A model generated the notes under the pieces. It was not told where the DNA came from. It did not search any database and was given only the letters and a program-made list of their open reading frames with translations. Source: Saprospiraceae bacterium UBA1994 (lineage in GTDB: Bacteria > Bacteroidota > Bacteroidia > Chitinophagales > Saprospiraceae). From it: 64,000 nucleotides of DNA. The position numbers and the translations under genes were made by a program. Location: NCBI GenBank assembly GCA_002335865.1, contig DDCY01000032.1, forward strand, positions 47,212 to 111,211. The letters are read 5' to 3'. Positions 27,141 through 36,811 of this stretch are shown in pieces (position 1 is the stretch's first letter; every line of letters starts with the position of its first letter).

Positions 27141-28109
27141 TTATAATTCGAAAACGTCATTAATTCTTGCGATTCTAAAGCCTTTCTCAATTACCGATTT
27201 AGTTTCCATACTATTTGGATTGATTATAGGGTTTGTATGGTTGAAATGAATAAAGACTATTTTGTTTCTTTCTTGTTCGTTCAGCGCTTTAAATTTTTCG
27301 AAACTTTCTATTATAAATGGATGTGGAATTTCACTAATATCTCTATTCTGTAATTCTTTACCACTATAGAAAGTGGCATCTAAAAAGGCATAATCTACCA
27401 TGGCTAATTCATCAATTATATTTTTATCCCATTTTTCCCATTTGTCAATATCTGGAATGAACAAAGCACTCTTGTTAGGTCCTTTAATCTTATAGCCTAC
27501 TGTTTCGGAAAATTCATCTCTGTGTGGAACTAATAGAGGAGTTATTTGAATAGATTTTGATAGTTCAATATATTTTCCATTTTCAAGTTCATGGAGAGCG
27601 ATGTTTTTTCGTGATACCAATAGATTCCATGGTCCATTACTGGAAAGGAAATCTTTCATTTTGGGCATAGCATAAACTGGTATGTCTTTGGAATCCATAG
27701 CTTCCTTTCCGAGATACATTAGACCTGTATAATGTCCTATATGAGCATGAGTCAGAAAGATTCCATCAACTATTTCATTAGTGCTTTTTTTTTCATAATT
27801 GGTTAGCCTTTTCATCTGTCTTCCGATATCTGGAGTTGCATCGAATAAATAGGTTTTATGATTTTCAGTATCGATGAGCCCCAAAGAAACTACTTGCCTA
27901 TTATTGTCTGGATTTGTATAAAGATGAGCACAACATTTTTTCTTGCAAGCAATTTGTGGTGAACCAGCATCTTGGATAGTACCAAGAATGACAATAGAAG
28001 TCTTGTCTATCTCTATAGTTGACTTCTCTATTAAACTTTTCTCTAATCGATTATCCTCTGAACAAGAAAGAATAATTATAGTAAGAAAAAGGAAGTGAAA
28101 TATTTTCAT
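27141..28109 (-). CDS. PqqB-like metallo-beta-lactamase-fold hydrolase, lipoprotein
   Basis: The 322-residue protein has a lipoprotein signal peptide (IILSC, Cys at about 16), so it is an envelope protein. The mature part has the MBL fold with the metal motif HAHIGHYTGL and further ligands in LVPHRDE, IPDIDKW and FIHFNHTNP. Its N-terminal segment QIACKKKCCAHLY resembles the Cys cluster of PqqB-type proteins. The overall pattern matches the PqqB branch. No other pqq genes are in the window, so PQQ synthesis is not supported and the substrate is unknown. It is monocistronic and complete. Confidence 0.8.
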   Translation of the reverse strand: MKIFHFLFLTIIILSCSEDNRLEKSLIEKSTIEIDKTSIVILGTIQDAGSPQIACKKKCCAHLYTNPDNNRQVVSLGLIDTENHKTYLFDATPDIGRQMKRLTNYEKKSTNEIVDGIFLTHAHIGHYTGLMYLGKEAMDSKDIPVYAMPKMKDFLSSNGPWNLLVSRKNIALHELENGKYIELSKSIQITPLLVPHRDEFSETVGYKIKGPNKSALFIPDIDKWEKWDKNIIDELAMVDYAFLDATFYSGKELQNRDISEIPHPFIIESFEKFKALNEQERNKIVFIHFNHTNPIINPNSMETKSVIEKGFRIARINDVFEL

Positions 28110-28238
28110 GGTTCTTTATTTGTGTCAAATAATTGTGTAGTATGTGACTTAATAATTTGTTTATACAATTAATATTTATGGTTTGGTTAATTGAGGATGA
28201 GATAAGTAATTTTAGCATGTGAATACTACATCGATCAC

Positions 28239-28267
28239 AAAAAACGCCATCCCACAAAAGAAGGATG
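28239..28267 (-). terminator. weak intrinsic terminator after the Prc protease gene
   Basis: On the minus strand CATCC and GGATG form a 5-bp stem with a 10-nt loop, followed shortly by a run of six T residues. It lies 35 bp past the stop codon of the protease gene. The short stem makes this a weak call. Confidence 0.45.
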
Positions 28268-28301
28268 ATATTCTATTTATATTATCAAATAACAAACGAT
28301 C

Positions 28302-30500
28302 CTAATTTTGACTACTTTCTAATTTTTGCTCAATACTAGCGAATGAATCTTCCAATCTGATCATATCTTTCATAATTGATAATGCTTCTTCTAGATAGAA
28401 ATCTTTCTTCATGCCATCTAACCAATCCTGATTACGAGCTTGCTTAGATTCATCAAAATTGATGTTGTCCATGTCTACTTTTAGGTTAGATATCTTGAGG
28501 CTTGCTATATCAGTATCGTAGAGATCTTTGTACTGCTCTGAATCCTCTTCTCTCTGATCCATTTCTTTGATAAATTGATCTATGTTGAGAGAGTATGTAG
28601 AATTGTCTCTATACTTTTTAATGCGTTCCGCATTAGCAAGCACTTTAGTAAACTTATCATTTTTGTCTACTCTCTTTTTGCTCGTTGCAGCTACCTCATC
28701 GATATGATCGAGGAGGGCTACATCTTGGCTATATTCTACTGGATCTATCTCTGTCCACTTCATCGCATGATCATATTCTTTTTCACCTACGTCCATATAT
28801 TGGTAATTGTCTGGAAGTACAATATCTGGTGTTACACCTATAAGTTGAGTCGATCCTCCATTTACTCTGAAGAATTTTTGAGTAGTCATCTTGAGGCTAC
28901 CTAATGGTTTGTAATCTTCTGCACCTTTGAATGCTCTATCAAGATCGTAGAATCTTTGCACTGTACCTTTACCATAAGTAGAAGTGCTGCCCACGATTAC
29001 GGCTCTTTTGTAATCTTGCATGGCAGCTGCTATGATCTCCGATGCAGAGGCACTATATTTATTTACCAAGATCATTAATGGTCCGTCGTATAGTACATCA
29101 GGATTTTTGTCTCGGTGTACATATGCATCTCTAGTTCTTGGCTTTACTTGTACGATCGGTCCTTCTTTGATAAATAGTCCAGACATCTCTACTACATCGT
29201 TGAGCGATCCACCTGTATTATTTCTAAGGTCAAGGATGATACCGTTTACGTTTACGGTCTTCAATTTTTCTATTTCTGACGCTACATCTTTAGCACAACT
29301 ATTTCCACCTTTTTTCTCAAAACTAGAGTAAAACTTAGGAAGTTTGATGTAGCCAATATTGTCAATAGATCCTACTTTGTCTATGATCAATGATTTTGCT
29401 AATGTTTCTTCTGTAATTACCTCATCTCTTTCTATAGCAAGTAATATTTCCGATCCATCTTTTTTACGTATTGTAAGTGTAATTACTGTTCCTTTCTTTC
29501 CTCTGATCTTAGATACTACATCATCTAGTCTCATTCCATAAAGATTGAGTACTTCATCTTCGCCTTCCTGCTGTATAGCTATAATGAGATCGTCTGCTTC
29601 TGCTTTTTTAGTTTCCCATATTGGCCCTCCAGGTACGATACTTACGATCTTGATAAAATCGTCCTCAGCCTGTAGTCTTGCTCCGATACCTTCAAGTTTT
29701 CCGCCCATATTGATATTGAAGTCATCTCTTTTCTTAGGATTAAAGTAAGTTGTATGCGGATCGCTTTGGTGTGTTACAGCATTAAGGTACTGCTCAAATC
29801 TATCAGATCTTCTCTGTTTGTTTAATCTTTTAAACCATTTTTTATAGTTCTTCGTGTGGTCCTCTATAGCTTCAGCGATCAATTCATTTCTCTTCTTTTC
29901 TACGTAAGGTTCTTTTTCTGAATTTACTGCAGCAGTATCAACGGCAGGAGGTACTAGCATCATCGCTTGTAGTTTTTGCACTTGCTTATCTATCTTAGTC
30001 TCTACTTTACTGATAATGTCGTAAGTAATGAGTTGCTCCCAGTATTTTTTGAGTGCCTTTTCGTTTTTAGGTCTTTCTCTATTTTCGTAATCGAGATTTA
30101 CTTTGTCATTGGAAGTAAGATCTAGTGCTGATACATCTATGGATGCATAAATCCTTTGACCTCTCTGTATCCCTTTTTCGATTAGTTCATTACTCATCTC
30201 AAACATTTCGAATGTCTTGATCTTTATTTGATCGTCAATTTTGTCCCTGAACTGAGCTAACTCATCTACCTCCTCTTGAGTCAAAAATCTTTTTCTCGAA
30301 TCTAAAGCTTCGATATACTTATCAAATATGACAACGCTTAGTTCATCATTGATCATTTTTGGATTGTAATGTACTTGATCCATAAATTTCATGACACCAG
30401 TAAGGATCATAGCTTCCCTTTCCTGAAAGTTAAAAGGACTGATAAAGGCTATAAATGCTATCACTGAAGCCAATGCTACTAGTATCGCCGAGTTCTTCAT
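28302..30500 (-). CDS. prc: carboxy-terminal processing protease (tail-specific protease, S41A)
   Basis: The 732-residue protein has an N-terminal membrane anchor or signal (about 5-22) and a long helical region (about 30-240) typical of Prc. A PDZ domain (about 250-345) has GIGARLQAEDDFIKIVSIVPGGP. The S41 core (about 370-570) has ILDLRNNTGGSL, NKYSASASEIIAAA (nucleophile Ser) and STYGKGTVQ (general-base Lys). It degrades or trims envelope proteins from their C-termini. Its length is close to the approximately 680-residue E. coli enzyme with a longer C-terminal coil. The gene is single, with the Gfo/Idh oxidoreductase gene upstream on the same strand across 175 bp. Confidence 0.95.
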   Translation of the reverse strand: MKNSAILVALASVIAFIAFISPFNFQEREAMILTGVMKFMDQVHYNPKMINDELSVVIFDKYIEALDSRKRFLTQEEVDELAQFRDKIDDQIKIKTFEMFEMSNELIEKGIQRGQRIYASIDVSALDLTSNDKVNLDYENRERPKNEKALKKYWEQLITYDIISKVETKIDKQVQKLQAMMLVPPAVDTAAVNSEKEPYVEKKRNELIAEAIEDHTKNYKKWFKRLNKQRRSDRFEQYLNAVTHQSDPHTTYFNPKKRDDFNINMGGKLEGIGARLQAEDDFIKIVSIVPGGPIWETKKAEADDLIIAIQQEGEDEVLNLYGMRLDDVVSKIRGKKGTVITLTIRKKDGSEILLAIERDEVITEETLAKSLIIDKVGSIDNIGYIKLPKFYSSFEKKGGNSCAKDVASEIEKLKTVNVNGIILDLRNNTGGSLNDVVEMSGLFIKEGPIVQVKPRTRDAYVHRDKNPDVLYDGPLMILVNKYSASASEIIAAAMQDYKRAVIVGSTSTYGKGTVQRFYDLDRAFKGAEDYKPLGSLKMTTQKFFRVNGGSTQLIGVTPDIVLPDNYQYMDVGEKEYDHAMKWTEIDPVEYSQDVALLDHIDEVAATSKKRVDKNDKFTKVLANAERIKKYRDNSTYSLNIDQFIKEMDQREEDSEQYKDLYDTDIASLKISNLKVDMDNINFDESKQARNQDWLDGMKKDFYLEEALSIMKDMIRLEDSFASIEQKLESSQN

Positions 30501-30613
30501 ATTATATATAATTTACAAGTATTCATGATTGATAATAAGCATTAATAATACCGATTTGACAGTTTTGTATTTTTAAATACACTTTTTTAAACAGATAATT
30601 GCTCTTTGGTAGC

Positions 30614-30644
30614 TTATAAGAAAGTGGCTTTAACTTTCTTATAA
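30614..30644. repeat. perfect 12-bp inverted repeat between two minus-strand genes
   Basis: TTATAAGAAAGT and ACTTTCTTATAA flank a 7-nt loop. It lies 31 bp after the oxidoreductase stop and 113 bp before the Prc start. It lacks a T tract on the minus strand, so it is either a Rho-type or structural transcript end, or a regulatory site for the protease gene. Confidence 0.5.
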
Positions 30645-30675
30645 CTGAAAGGTTAAGTGGATGACGTATTAGAGA

Positions 30676-32043
30676 CTAGAATGTGTCACTTTCCAAAGCG
30701 AAAGTACTCTTCCTATCTATCCACTTGCCTCTAGTGAAATCTGGGAATGCCATAGGTTCACTACCTAGGGCAATTGACTGCTCAGACAAAGGTGTAATAG
30801 ATAGCCAAGTGGCTGCATCATAAGCATCAAATGGAGCTGCTTTCTTATTCTTAACATGCTCTATGAAGGAGTGTAGTAAGAAGAAATCCATGCCACCATG
30901 GCCAGCGCCTACTGCTTGCTTTTCGTACATCTGCCATAATGGATGGTCATGCTTTTCCATGTATTTGTCTTGGCTCTCCCAGCGATGTGATGGGCTGATA
31001 CCTTCTATATACAGCGATTCGTTGTCTACTTGCCAAAGTCCTTTAGTGCCTTGGACTCTGAATCCTAGAGAATATGGACGAGGAAGATTAGTATCATGAT
31101 GTAGTACGATAGTCTCATCATTATTAGTCTTGATCATAGAAGTTACTTTGTCCCCAAGTTTAAATTTCTTTTTGGCATTTGGGTGATCTGGTCCACCCTT
31201 TATATGATTGACGATATAATCGTGTAGACCTCTAGATTTTGATGACATAGAAGTGATATAGGCTAGTCTGTTACCTCTATTTATATCTATATACTGGGAG
31301 ATAGGACCGATACCATGGGTAGGGTATAGGTCTCCATTTCTACCGACGCTGTGGAGCGTTCGCCATTTGGATTCGCTAAAGCCTTTTTCGCCAAATTCGA
31401 CTCCGGAATTGTAAGGCGTCTTACCATTATTGAACTTGACACCTCTAAGATCGTGCTGATACCCACACTCTAAATGTACCATCTCACCAAACATATCTTT
31501 ACGTACCATCTGTAGTATCGCCATTACATCTCTACGAAAGCATACATTCTCTAGAAAGTAGAGATGTGTACCAGTTTTCTCGTGTGTATTTACGAGTTGC
31601 CAGCATTCGTCTAGGGAAAAACCACCACATACTTCCATGCCAGTGTATATTCCAGCTTCCATACTAGCTACAGCCATCTCAGTATGCCATCTCCACGGTG
31701 TAGCTATGATCACGGCGTCAAGATCTTCTTTCGCGAGCATATTACGGTAATCATATGGACCGTCTTTATAGATATTGGGCTTTGTAGCATTATACTTTTC
31801 ATATTGTTTCAGTGTACTATCTATCATACTTTGATCAATGTCACAGATGGCAGCTAGCTCGACATCATCTCTTTGCAGAAGTAATGATACATGGCTTTGG
31901 CCTCTCATTCCAGTACCGATCACACCTACACGTATCTTGTTTTTAGTATTTATAACTTGGTGGATAGCTTTAGGCGATAAAAGGGTGCCAGCACCAAGGA
32001 TGCTACTATATTCTATAAAACTTCTTCTGTTGATGGGTGCCAT
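30676..32043 (-). CDS. Gfo/Idh/MocA family oxidoreductase, probably exported
   Basis: From the chosen ATG (MAPINRRSFIEYSSILGAGTLL) the protein has 455 residues. Starting 18 codons earlier would put an unrelated hydrophobic stretch before this signal, so the inner ATG is preferred. The N-terminus carries an RR motif and hydrophobic run as in Tat substrates. The Rossmann part has IRVGVIGTGMRGQSH, DLDAVIIATPWRWH and the MEVCGGF segment equivalent to the EKP motif. Such proteins oxidise or reduce sugar derivatives with NAD(P). Many Bacteroidota members are secreted and act on glycans. The substrate is not known. It is alone, ending near an inverted repeat. Confidence 0.85.
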   Translation of the reverse strand: MAPINRRSFIEYSSILGAGTLLSPKAIHQVINTKNKIRVGVIGTGMRGQSHVSLLLQRDDVELAAICDIDQSMIDSTLKQYEKYNATKPNIYKDGPYDYRNMLAKEDLDAVIIATPWRWHTEMAVASMEAGIYTGMEVCGGFSLDECWQLVNTHEKTGTHLYFLENVCFRRDVMAILQMVRKDMFGEMVHLECGYQHDLRGVKFNNGKTPYNSGVEFGEKGFSESKWRTLHSVGRNGDLYPTHGIGPISQYIDINRGNRLAYITSMSSKSRGLHDYIVNHIKGGPDHPNAKKKFKLGDKVTSMIKTNNDETIVLHHDTNLPRPYSLGFRVQGTKGLWQVDNESLYIEGISPSHRWESQDKYMEKHDHPLWQMYEKQAVGAGHGGMDFFLLHSFIEHVKNKKAAPFDAYDAATWLSITPLSEQSIALGSEPMAFPDFTRGKWIDRKSTFALESDTF

Positions 32044-32184
32044 AATTATAAGTTTTGTATGTAACGTAATGGCTCTCAAGATAATAGCATTATTCATATA
32101 AAAGCATTTTGAATTATCCTAAATGAAAGTTGCTTTTAAGATTCGTCGAAAAGAAAAAAAGTCTATATTTGAGTTCAGATTTCT

Positions 32185-32255
32185 GGACGGTTGGCCGAGT
32201 GGCTAGGCTCAGGTCTGCAAAACCTGCTACAGCGGTTCAAATCCGCTACCGTCCT
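32185..32255 (+). tRNA. tRNA-Cys (GCA)
   Basis: A complete cloverleaf can be folded by eye. The acceptor stem is GGACGGT / ACCGTCC with discriminator T, followed by a short D arm (GCC...GGC). The anticodon stem CAGGT/ACCTG holds loop CTGCAAA (anticodon GCA) and the T stem is AGCGG/CCGCT. The 71-nt length suits tRNA-Cys. CCA is not encoded. A terminator hairpin follows within 15 bp. It is the only tRNA gene seen in the window. Confidence 0.93.
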
Positions 32256-32267
32256 CAACTATTTTAC

Positions 32268-32304
32268 AAACCTCATTCGCTAAGCGGGTGAGGTTTTGTT
32301 TTTT
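32268..32304 (+). terminator. intrinsic terminator of the tRNA-Cys gene
   Basis: AAACCTCATTCGC and GCGGGTGAGGTTT form a 13-bp stem (two G-T pairs) with loop TAA, followed by TGTTTTTT. It starts 13 bp after the tRNA 3' end. Confidence 0.85.
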
Positions 32305-32459
32305 AGAGTGCTATTTATAGAAGATCATATTTATATAATTAGTTTATTTGGTCTCTTTGAAATCTTTAATAAGTACCAAGGAAGTAGTAATAGAATATAT
32401 AACTTTCTCTTATCTATCCTCTACCCAATGTGAGGTATTTTATACATCTTTGCTAGTCT

Positions 32460-34757
32460 ATGAATAATGATTCTGATTTCTCCTATTTAGATCAATTAAA
32501 TGACGTGCAGCGAATGGCTGTAAGTACTATGGATGGTCCTGTAATGGTGATTGCCGGTCCTGGATCTGGTAAGACTCGTGTACTCACATATCGTATAGCA
32601 CACTTGCTCAACAATGGTATACCGCCGTGGCAGATTCTTGCCTTGACATTTACCAATAAGTCGGCGAAAGAGATGAAAGAGCGTATTGAGAAAATCGTTG
32701 GAAGTGGAGCCAATAGAGTGTGGGCAGGTACCTTTCACTCTATATTCGCGCGCATACTTAGAGTAGAAGCTCATCGTATAGGATATCCTAATGACTTTAC
32801 GATATATGATACTGACGATAGTAAGAGTGTGATCAAGGAGATCATCAAAACACTCAAACTCGATCCCAAGGTGTATAATGTAGGTGCGATACGAGCTAGA
32901 ATATCATCTGCAAAGAGTAATTTGATTACTCCCAAGGCATATGTGGTCAATGAAGATCTTATGACATCGGATAAGATGAACCGTAGACCGATGACACATC
33001 TTATTTATGAAAAATATACTCATAAATGTCTCAAGGCCGGAGCCATGGATTTTGATGATTTACTGTTGCAGATGTTTAAGTTGCTATACCAAAATCCAGA
33101 TGAAATTAGACTTAAGTATCAGCGTCAATTTCAATATTTGATGGTGGATGAGTTTCAGGATACTAACTTCTTGCAGTATGAAATACTCAAGCTATTATGT
33201 GTTTATGAAGGAAGTCCTCAGAATATATGTATCGTCGGAGATGATGCACAGAGTATCTATAGTTTTCGTGGAGCAACAATTGAAAATATCTTAATGTTTG
33301 AGCAGGACTTCCCTAGGCTCAAAACTTATAAATTGGAGCAAAATTATAGATCTACTGATCACATCGTAGCTGCGGCAAATGAAGTGATCAATTATAATAA
33401 AAATCAAATTCAGAAAAAAATCTGGACGGAGAACATCGGTGGCCATAAGATCAAAGTAATCAAAGCGGTGACAGAAACTGATGAAGGAAAACGTATTGCC
33501 GATACTATAGTGGAGCAAAAAAACAGATTTGGTCTAGCGAATAGACAGATCGCAATATTGTATAGGACGAACTCGCAATCAAGAGTATTTGAGGAATGCT
33601 TTCGAAGATCTAATATTGCCTATAGAATATATGGTGGAATGTCATTCTATTCACGTAAAGAAATCAAGGATCTGATTGCTTACTTGAGACTTACAATTAA
33701 TCCTAAAGATAATGAGGCACTAAAGCGTGTAATCAATTTTCCACGTCGAGGTATAGGTAAGACGACTATAGATAATCTTATAGCATTATCCAATGATAAT
33801 GACATGAGTATCATGGAAGTGCTGACTCAAGTGGATTTTAATGCAAGGTCTAAGAAGTCGATAGGAGCTTTCATGCAGATCATACAAAAATGTGCATATA
33901 AGACAAAAGAGCTCAATGCATATGATGCAGCTTTGTTTATAGCACGTACATCTGGACTGATCGCGCACCTTAAAGCCGATACGACAATAGAAGGAATGAA
34001 TAAATTGGAAAATGTCAATTCACTTTTGGATGGTATCAAAGATTTCGTCGAAGATGATACACTAGAGGAAGGAGAAGATGCCACTGTGCAAGACAGATCT
34101 ATAGCAGGATATTTACAGAATATTTCGTTGATGACCGATGCCGATCAAGACGATGGTGAGCAGGATACTGTAACGCTAATGTCTGTACACGCAGCTAAGG
34201 GTCTTGAGTACAAATCGGTGTTCGTCGTTGGACTGGAAGAGAATTTATTCCCTTCATATATGTCGATGTCATCACCCGAGCAGATAGACGAAGAGCGTCG
34301 ACTATTCTATGTCGCGATCACGAGAGCCGAAGCGCACTTGACATTGAGTTATGCAAATAGTCGTTACCAATATGGTCAGATGAGATTTAATGATGCCAGT
34401 CGATTTTTAGAGGAAGTGCCAGAGTCTAGTATAGATGCCATCTCCAGTATTAAGCGTAATGCAGGAGGATTTTCTGATGGTGGCAGTACTAGTGGATTAG
34501 GTACACCTAAGTTGTTAGGTAATTTTAAGAAAATATCTAGAGCACCCAAGTCTCTGGCAATAGATCCTAAAGACTTCAAACCAAGTCCATCGGATGCGAT
34601 TAAGGAAGGAATGAAAATCTTACATATGAAATTTGGCGAAGGAATAGTGCAGAGTATCGATGATAGATCTGTAGCTACGATAGTCTTCGATCAGTTATCA
34701 GACAATTCTGAGAAAAGGATTATGCTTCAGTTTGCTAAGTTGCAAATTTTGGACTAA
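32460..34757 (+). CDS. UvrD/PcrA-type 3'-5' DNA helicase
   Basis: The 765-residue SF1A helicase has motif Q near LNDVQRMA, Walker A AGPGSGKT (32-39), motif Ia LTFTNKSAKEMKER, Walker B DEFQDTN, motif III GDDAQSIYSFRGA, motif IV LEQNYRS and later motif V/VI (VTLMSVHAAKGLEYK, YVAITRA). The C-terminal tail ends in a Tudor-like KFGEGIVQSID segment, as in PcrA. It unwinds DNA during nucleotide-excision and mismatch repair and clears proteins from forks. The length matches PcrA/UvrD (about 720-770). It is a single gene; the closest promoter-like sequence CATCTTTG is one base off consensus. Confidence 0.95.
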   Translation: MNNDSDFSYLDQLNDVQRMAVSTMDGPVMVIAGPGSGKTRVLTYRIAHLLNNGIPPWQILALTFTNKSAKEMKERIEKIVGSGANRVWAGTFHSIFARILRVEAHRIGYPNDFTIYDTDDSKSVIKEIIKTLKLDPKVYNVGAIRARISSAKSNLITPKAYVVNEDLMTSDKMNRRPMTHLIYEKYTHKCLKAGAMDFDDLLLQMFKLLYQNPDEIRLKYQRQFQYLMVDEFQDTNFLQYEILKLLCVYEGSPQNICIVGDDAQSIYSFRGATIENILMFEQDFPRLKTYKLEQNYRSTDHIVAAANEVINYNKNQIQKKIWTENIGGHKIKVIKAVTETDEGKRIADTIVEQKNRFGLANRQIAILYRTNSQSRVFEECFRRSNIAYRIYGGMSFYSRKEIKDLIAYLRLTINPKDNEALKRVINFPRRGIGKTTIDNLIALSNDNDMSIMEVLTQVDFNARSKKSIGAFMQIIQKCAYKTKELNAYDAALFIARTSGLIAHLKADTTIEGMNKLENVNSLLDGIKDFVEDDTLEEGEDATVQDRSIAGYLQNISLMTDADQDDGEQDTVTLMSVHAAKGLEYKSVFVVGLEENLFPSYMSMSSPEQIDEERRLFYVAITRAEAHLTLSYANSRYQYGQMRFNDASRFLEEVPESSIDAISSIKRNAGGFSDGGSTSGLGTPKLLGNFKKISRAPKSLAIDPKDFKPSPSDAIKEGMKILHMKFGEGIVQSIDDRSVATIVFDQLSDNSEKRIMLQFAKLQILD

Positions 34758-34881
34758 AAATCAGTGGACAGTTATTAGCCGATAGGCGGTATTCTGTAAA
34801 TATTTGAACAAGGGTTCTATTTTCTTGACATTATACTTTAACGATCAAACAAAACAAGTAACACTAAAATAGCGAAATCGT

Positions 34882-36465
34882 TTAACCTTCAGAGGTGAAG
34901 TTGAAATCGATATCTGGGTGATTCTCTTGTGCCATTTTGAGTGACCAAGCTGACTCTGCTAAGAATACTAAATTGCCATCTTTATCTCTTGCGAGATCGC
35001 GCATACGTTTCTTTCGGAAGTCTTTAAAGGCTTCGATGTCATCGTAGGTGATCCAGCATGCTTTATTTAATCCTACATGCTCGTAACCTACTAATGCTCC
35101 GTACTCGTGCTGCAGACGATATTGGATGACATCAAACTGAAGTGCTCCTACTGTTCCGATGATAATACGACCAGTTGTTTCAGTCTTAAACATCTGCGCT
35201 ACACCCTCGTCCATGAGTTGGTCTAGTCCTTTTTCAAGTTGTTTAGACTTCATAGGATCCATATTATTGACGTAACGGAATTGCTCAGGAGAGAAACTTG
35301 GTATACCTTTGAAATGTAGTTTTTCTCCTTCAGTAAGTGAATCACCAATTTTGAAATTTCCAGAATCATATAGACCAACAATATCTCCAGGGAATGCTTC
35401 TTCGACGATTGATTTTTTGCTCGCCATAAAAGCAGTTGGATTAGAGAATTTAATCTTTTTATCCTTACGGATATGCAGGTAATTGGTATTACGCTTAAAT
35501 GTACCACTACAGATTCGTAAGAATGCAATACGGTCTCTATGTTTAGGATCCATATTGGCATGAATCTTAAATACAAAGCCAGAAAATATTTCTTCATTTG
35601 GAAGAACTTCTCTCTCCTCTGTCACCCTTAGTAGTGGGGTAGGTGAAATTTCTACAAAGCAATCTAATAATTCTTTTACACCAAAATTATTAATGGCACT
35701 ACCGAAAAAGACTGGTGATACTTCACCGTTGAGATAATCTTCTCTATTAAAATCAGGATATACACCTGTCATCATTTCTGTTTCTTCACGAAGTTCTGTG
35801 GCGAGTGCAGAACCTAGTTTTTCGTCTAGGATAGGATCAGAAAGATCAGATATCTTAAGTATATCATCTTGTACTTGCTTACCGTGTGGAGAAAATAAAA
35901 GTAGCTCTTCTTTATATATGTTATAGACGCCTTTGAATCTCTGACCCATCCCTGCCGGCCAGCTTAGTGGCGTAACATTGAGACCGAGTTTTTCTTCTAT
36001 CTCATCGAGAAGATCGATACCATCTTTACCTTCTCTATCCATTTTATTGATGAAGACAATGATAGGTGTCTTACGCATTCGACATACCTCAACTAGACGC
36101 TCAGTTTGTGCTTCTACACCTTTGGCTACATCGATGACTACGATTACGCTATCTACTGCGGTAAGGGTACGAAATGTATCTTCTGCGAAATCCTTGTGAC
36201 CAGGTGTATCTAAGATATTAATCTTACGATCTCTATAGTCAAATGCCATTACAGATGTAGCTACCGAGATACCTCTCTGACGTTCTATTTCCATGAAATC
36301 CGAAGTAGCTCCTTTCTTGATCTTATTGGACTTGACAGCTCCTGCCTCCTGTATCGCTCCACCGAAAAGTAATAACTTCTCTGTGAGTGTCGTCTTACCT
36401 GCATCTGGGTGAGATACGATCCCAAATGTTCTCCTCTTATTGATCTCTTCTTGTAGGTCTGCCAT
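34882..36465 (-). CDS. prfC: peptide chain release factor 3
   Basis: The 527-residue GTPase begins RRTFGIVSHPDAGKTTL (G1). Then come GISVATSVMAF (G2), LDTPGHKDFAEDTFR (G3) and FINKMDREGKD (G4). Domain II follows at about 290-400 and domain III at about 400-520, with AAALQFDVIQYRL-like sequence (GALQFDVIQYRL). RF3 frees RF1 and RF2 from the ribosome after peptide release. Length and motifs are standard. It is single on the minus strand with no close partner. Confidence 0.96.
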   Translation of the reverse strand: MADLQEEINKRRTFGIVSHPDAGKTTLTEKLLLFGGAIQEAGAVKSNKIKKGATSDFMEIERQRGISVATSVMAFDYRDRKINILDTPGHKDFAEDTFRTLTAVDSVIVVIDVAKGVEAQTERLVEVCRMRKTPIIVFINKMDREGKDGIDLLDEIEEKLGLNVTPLSWPAGMGQRFKGVYNIYKEELLLFSPHGKQVQDDILKISDLSDPILDEKLGSALATELREETEMMTGVYPDFNREDYLNGEVSPVFFGSAINNFGVKELLDCFVEISPTPLLRVTEEREVLPNEEIFSGFVFKIHANMDPKHRDRIAFLRICSGTFKRNTNYLHIRKDKKIKFSNPTAFMASKKSIVEEAFPGDIVGLYDSGNFKIGDSLTEGEKLHFKGIPSFSPEQFRYVNNMDPMKSKQLEKGLDQLMDEGVAQMFKTETTGRIIIGTVGALQFDVIQYRLQHEYGALVGYEHVGLNKACWITYDDIEAFKDFRKKRMRDLARDKDGNLVFLAESAWSLKMAQENHPDIDFNFTSEG

Positions 36466-36811
36466 AATGCTATCTATATTGGCTGCAAAAATAGTTAATT
36501 AAGCGGTAAAGACCGTGATGCTTGCATGTGTGTAGTTGAAATAAAAATAGGACAATCTACCATTGTAAGTCACTCTAAAGAAGCAATCAATATTACTGTT
36601 ATTAGTATCTCTATTGGTAGTATATTGGAGTTAGGCTCCTAAGTTAATCCATTAATTAATTTTTACTAGAGTATTAATGTTATCAGAGATGTTAGGACTT
36701 CCTATTATTTCTAAGTTTCTTAAAGTGTTTGCTTTACAGTCAAGTCCTTTTTCAACGTTGAGTTTTCTTCTTTTTGTGTAATCGCCTTCCTCATCTGTAT
36801 TCAAATGGATA
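36466..36811. other. spacer between prfC and the PspC-domain gene
   Basis: About 345 bp contain no convincing ORF or RNA. CAAAAATA at 36486-36493 (TATTTTTG on the minus strand) fits the -7 consensus for prfC 21 bp before its start, but no -33 box was seen. Confidence 0.35.

Noticed and set aside
28575..29748. Several plus-strand frames of 60-109 residues within prc
   Set aside because: They are opposite-strand shadows. The Prc protein has full catalytic and PDZ motifs on the minus strand.
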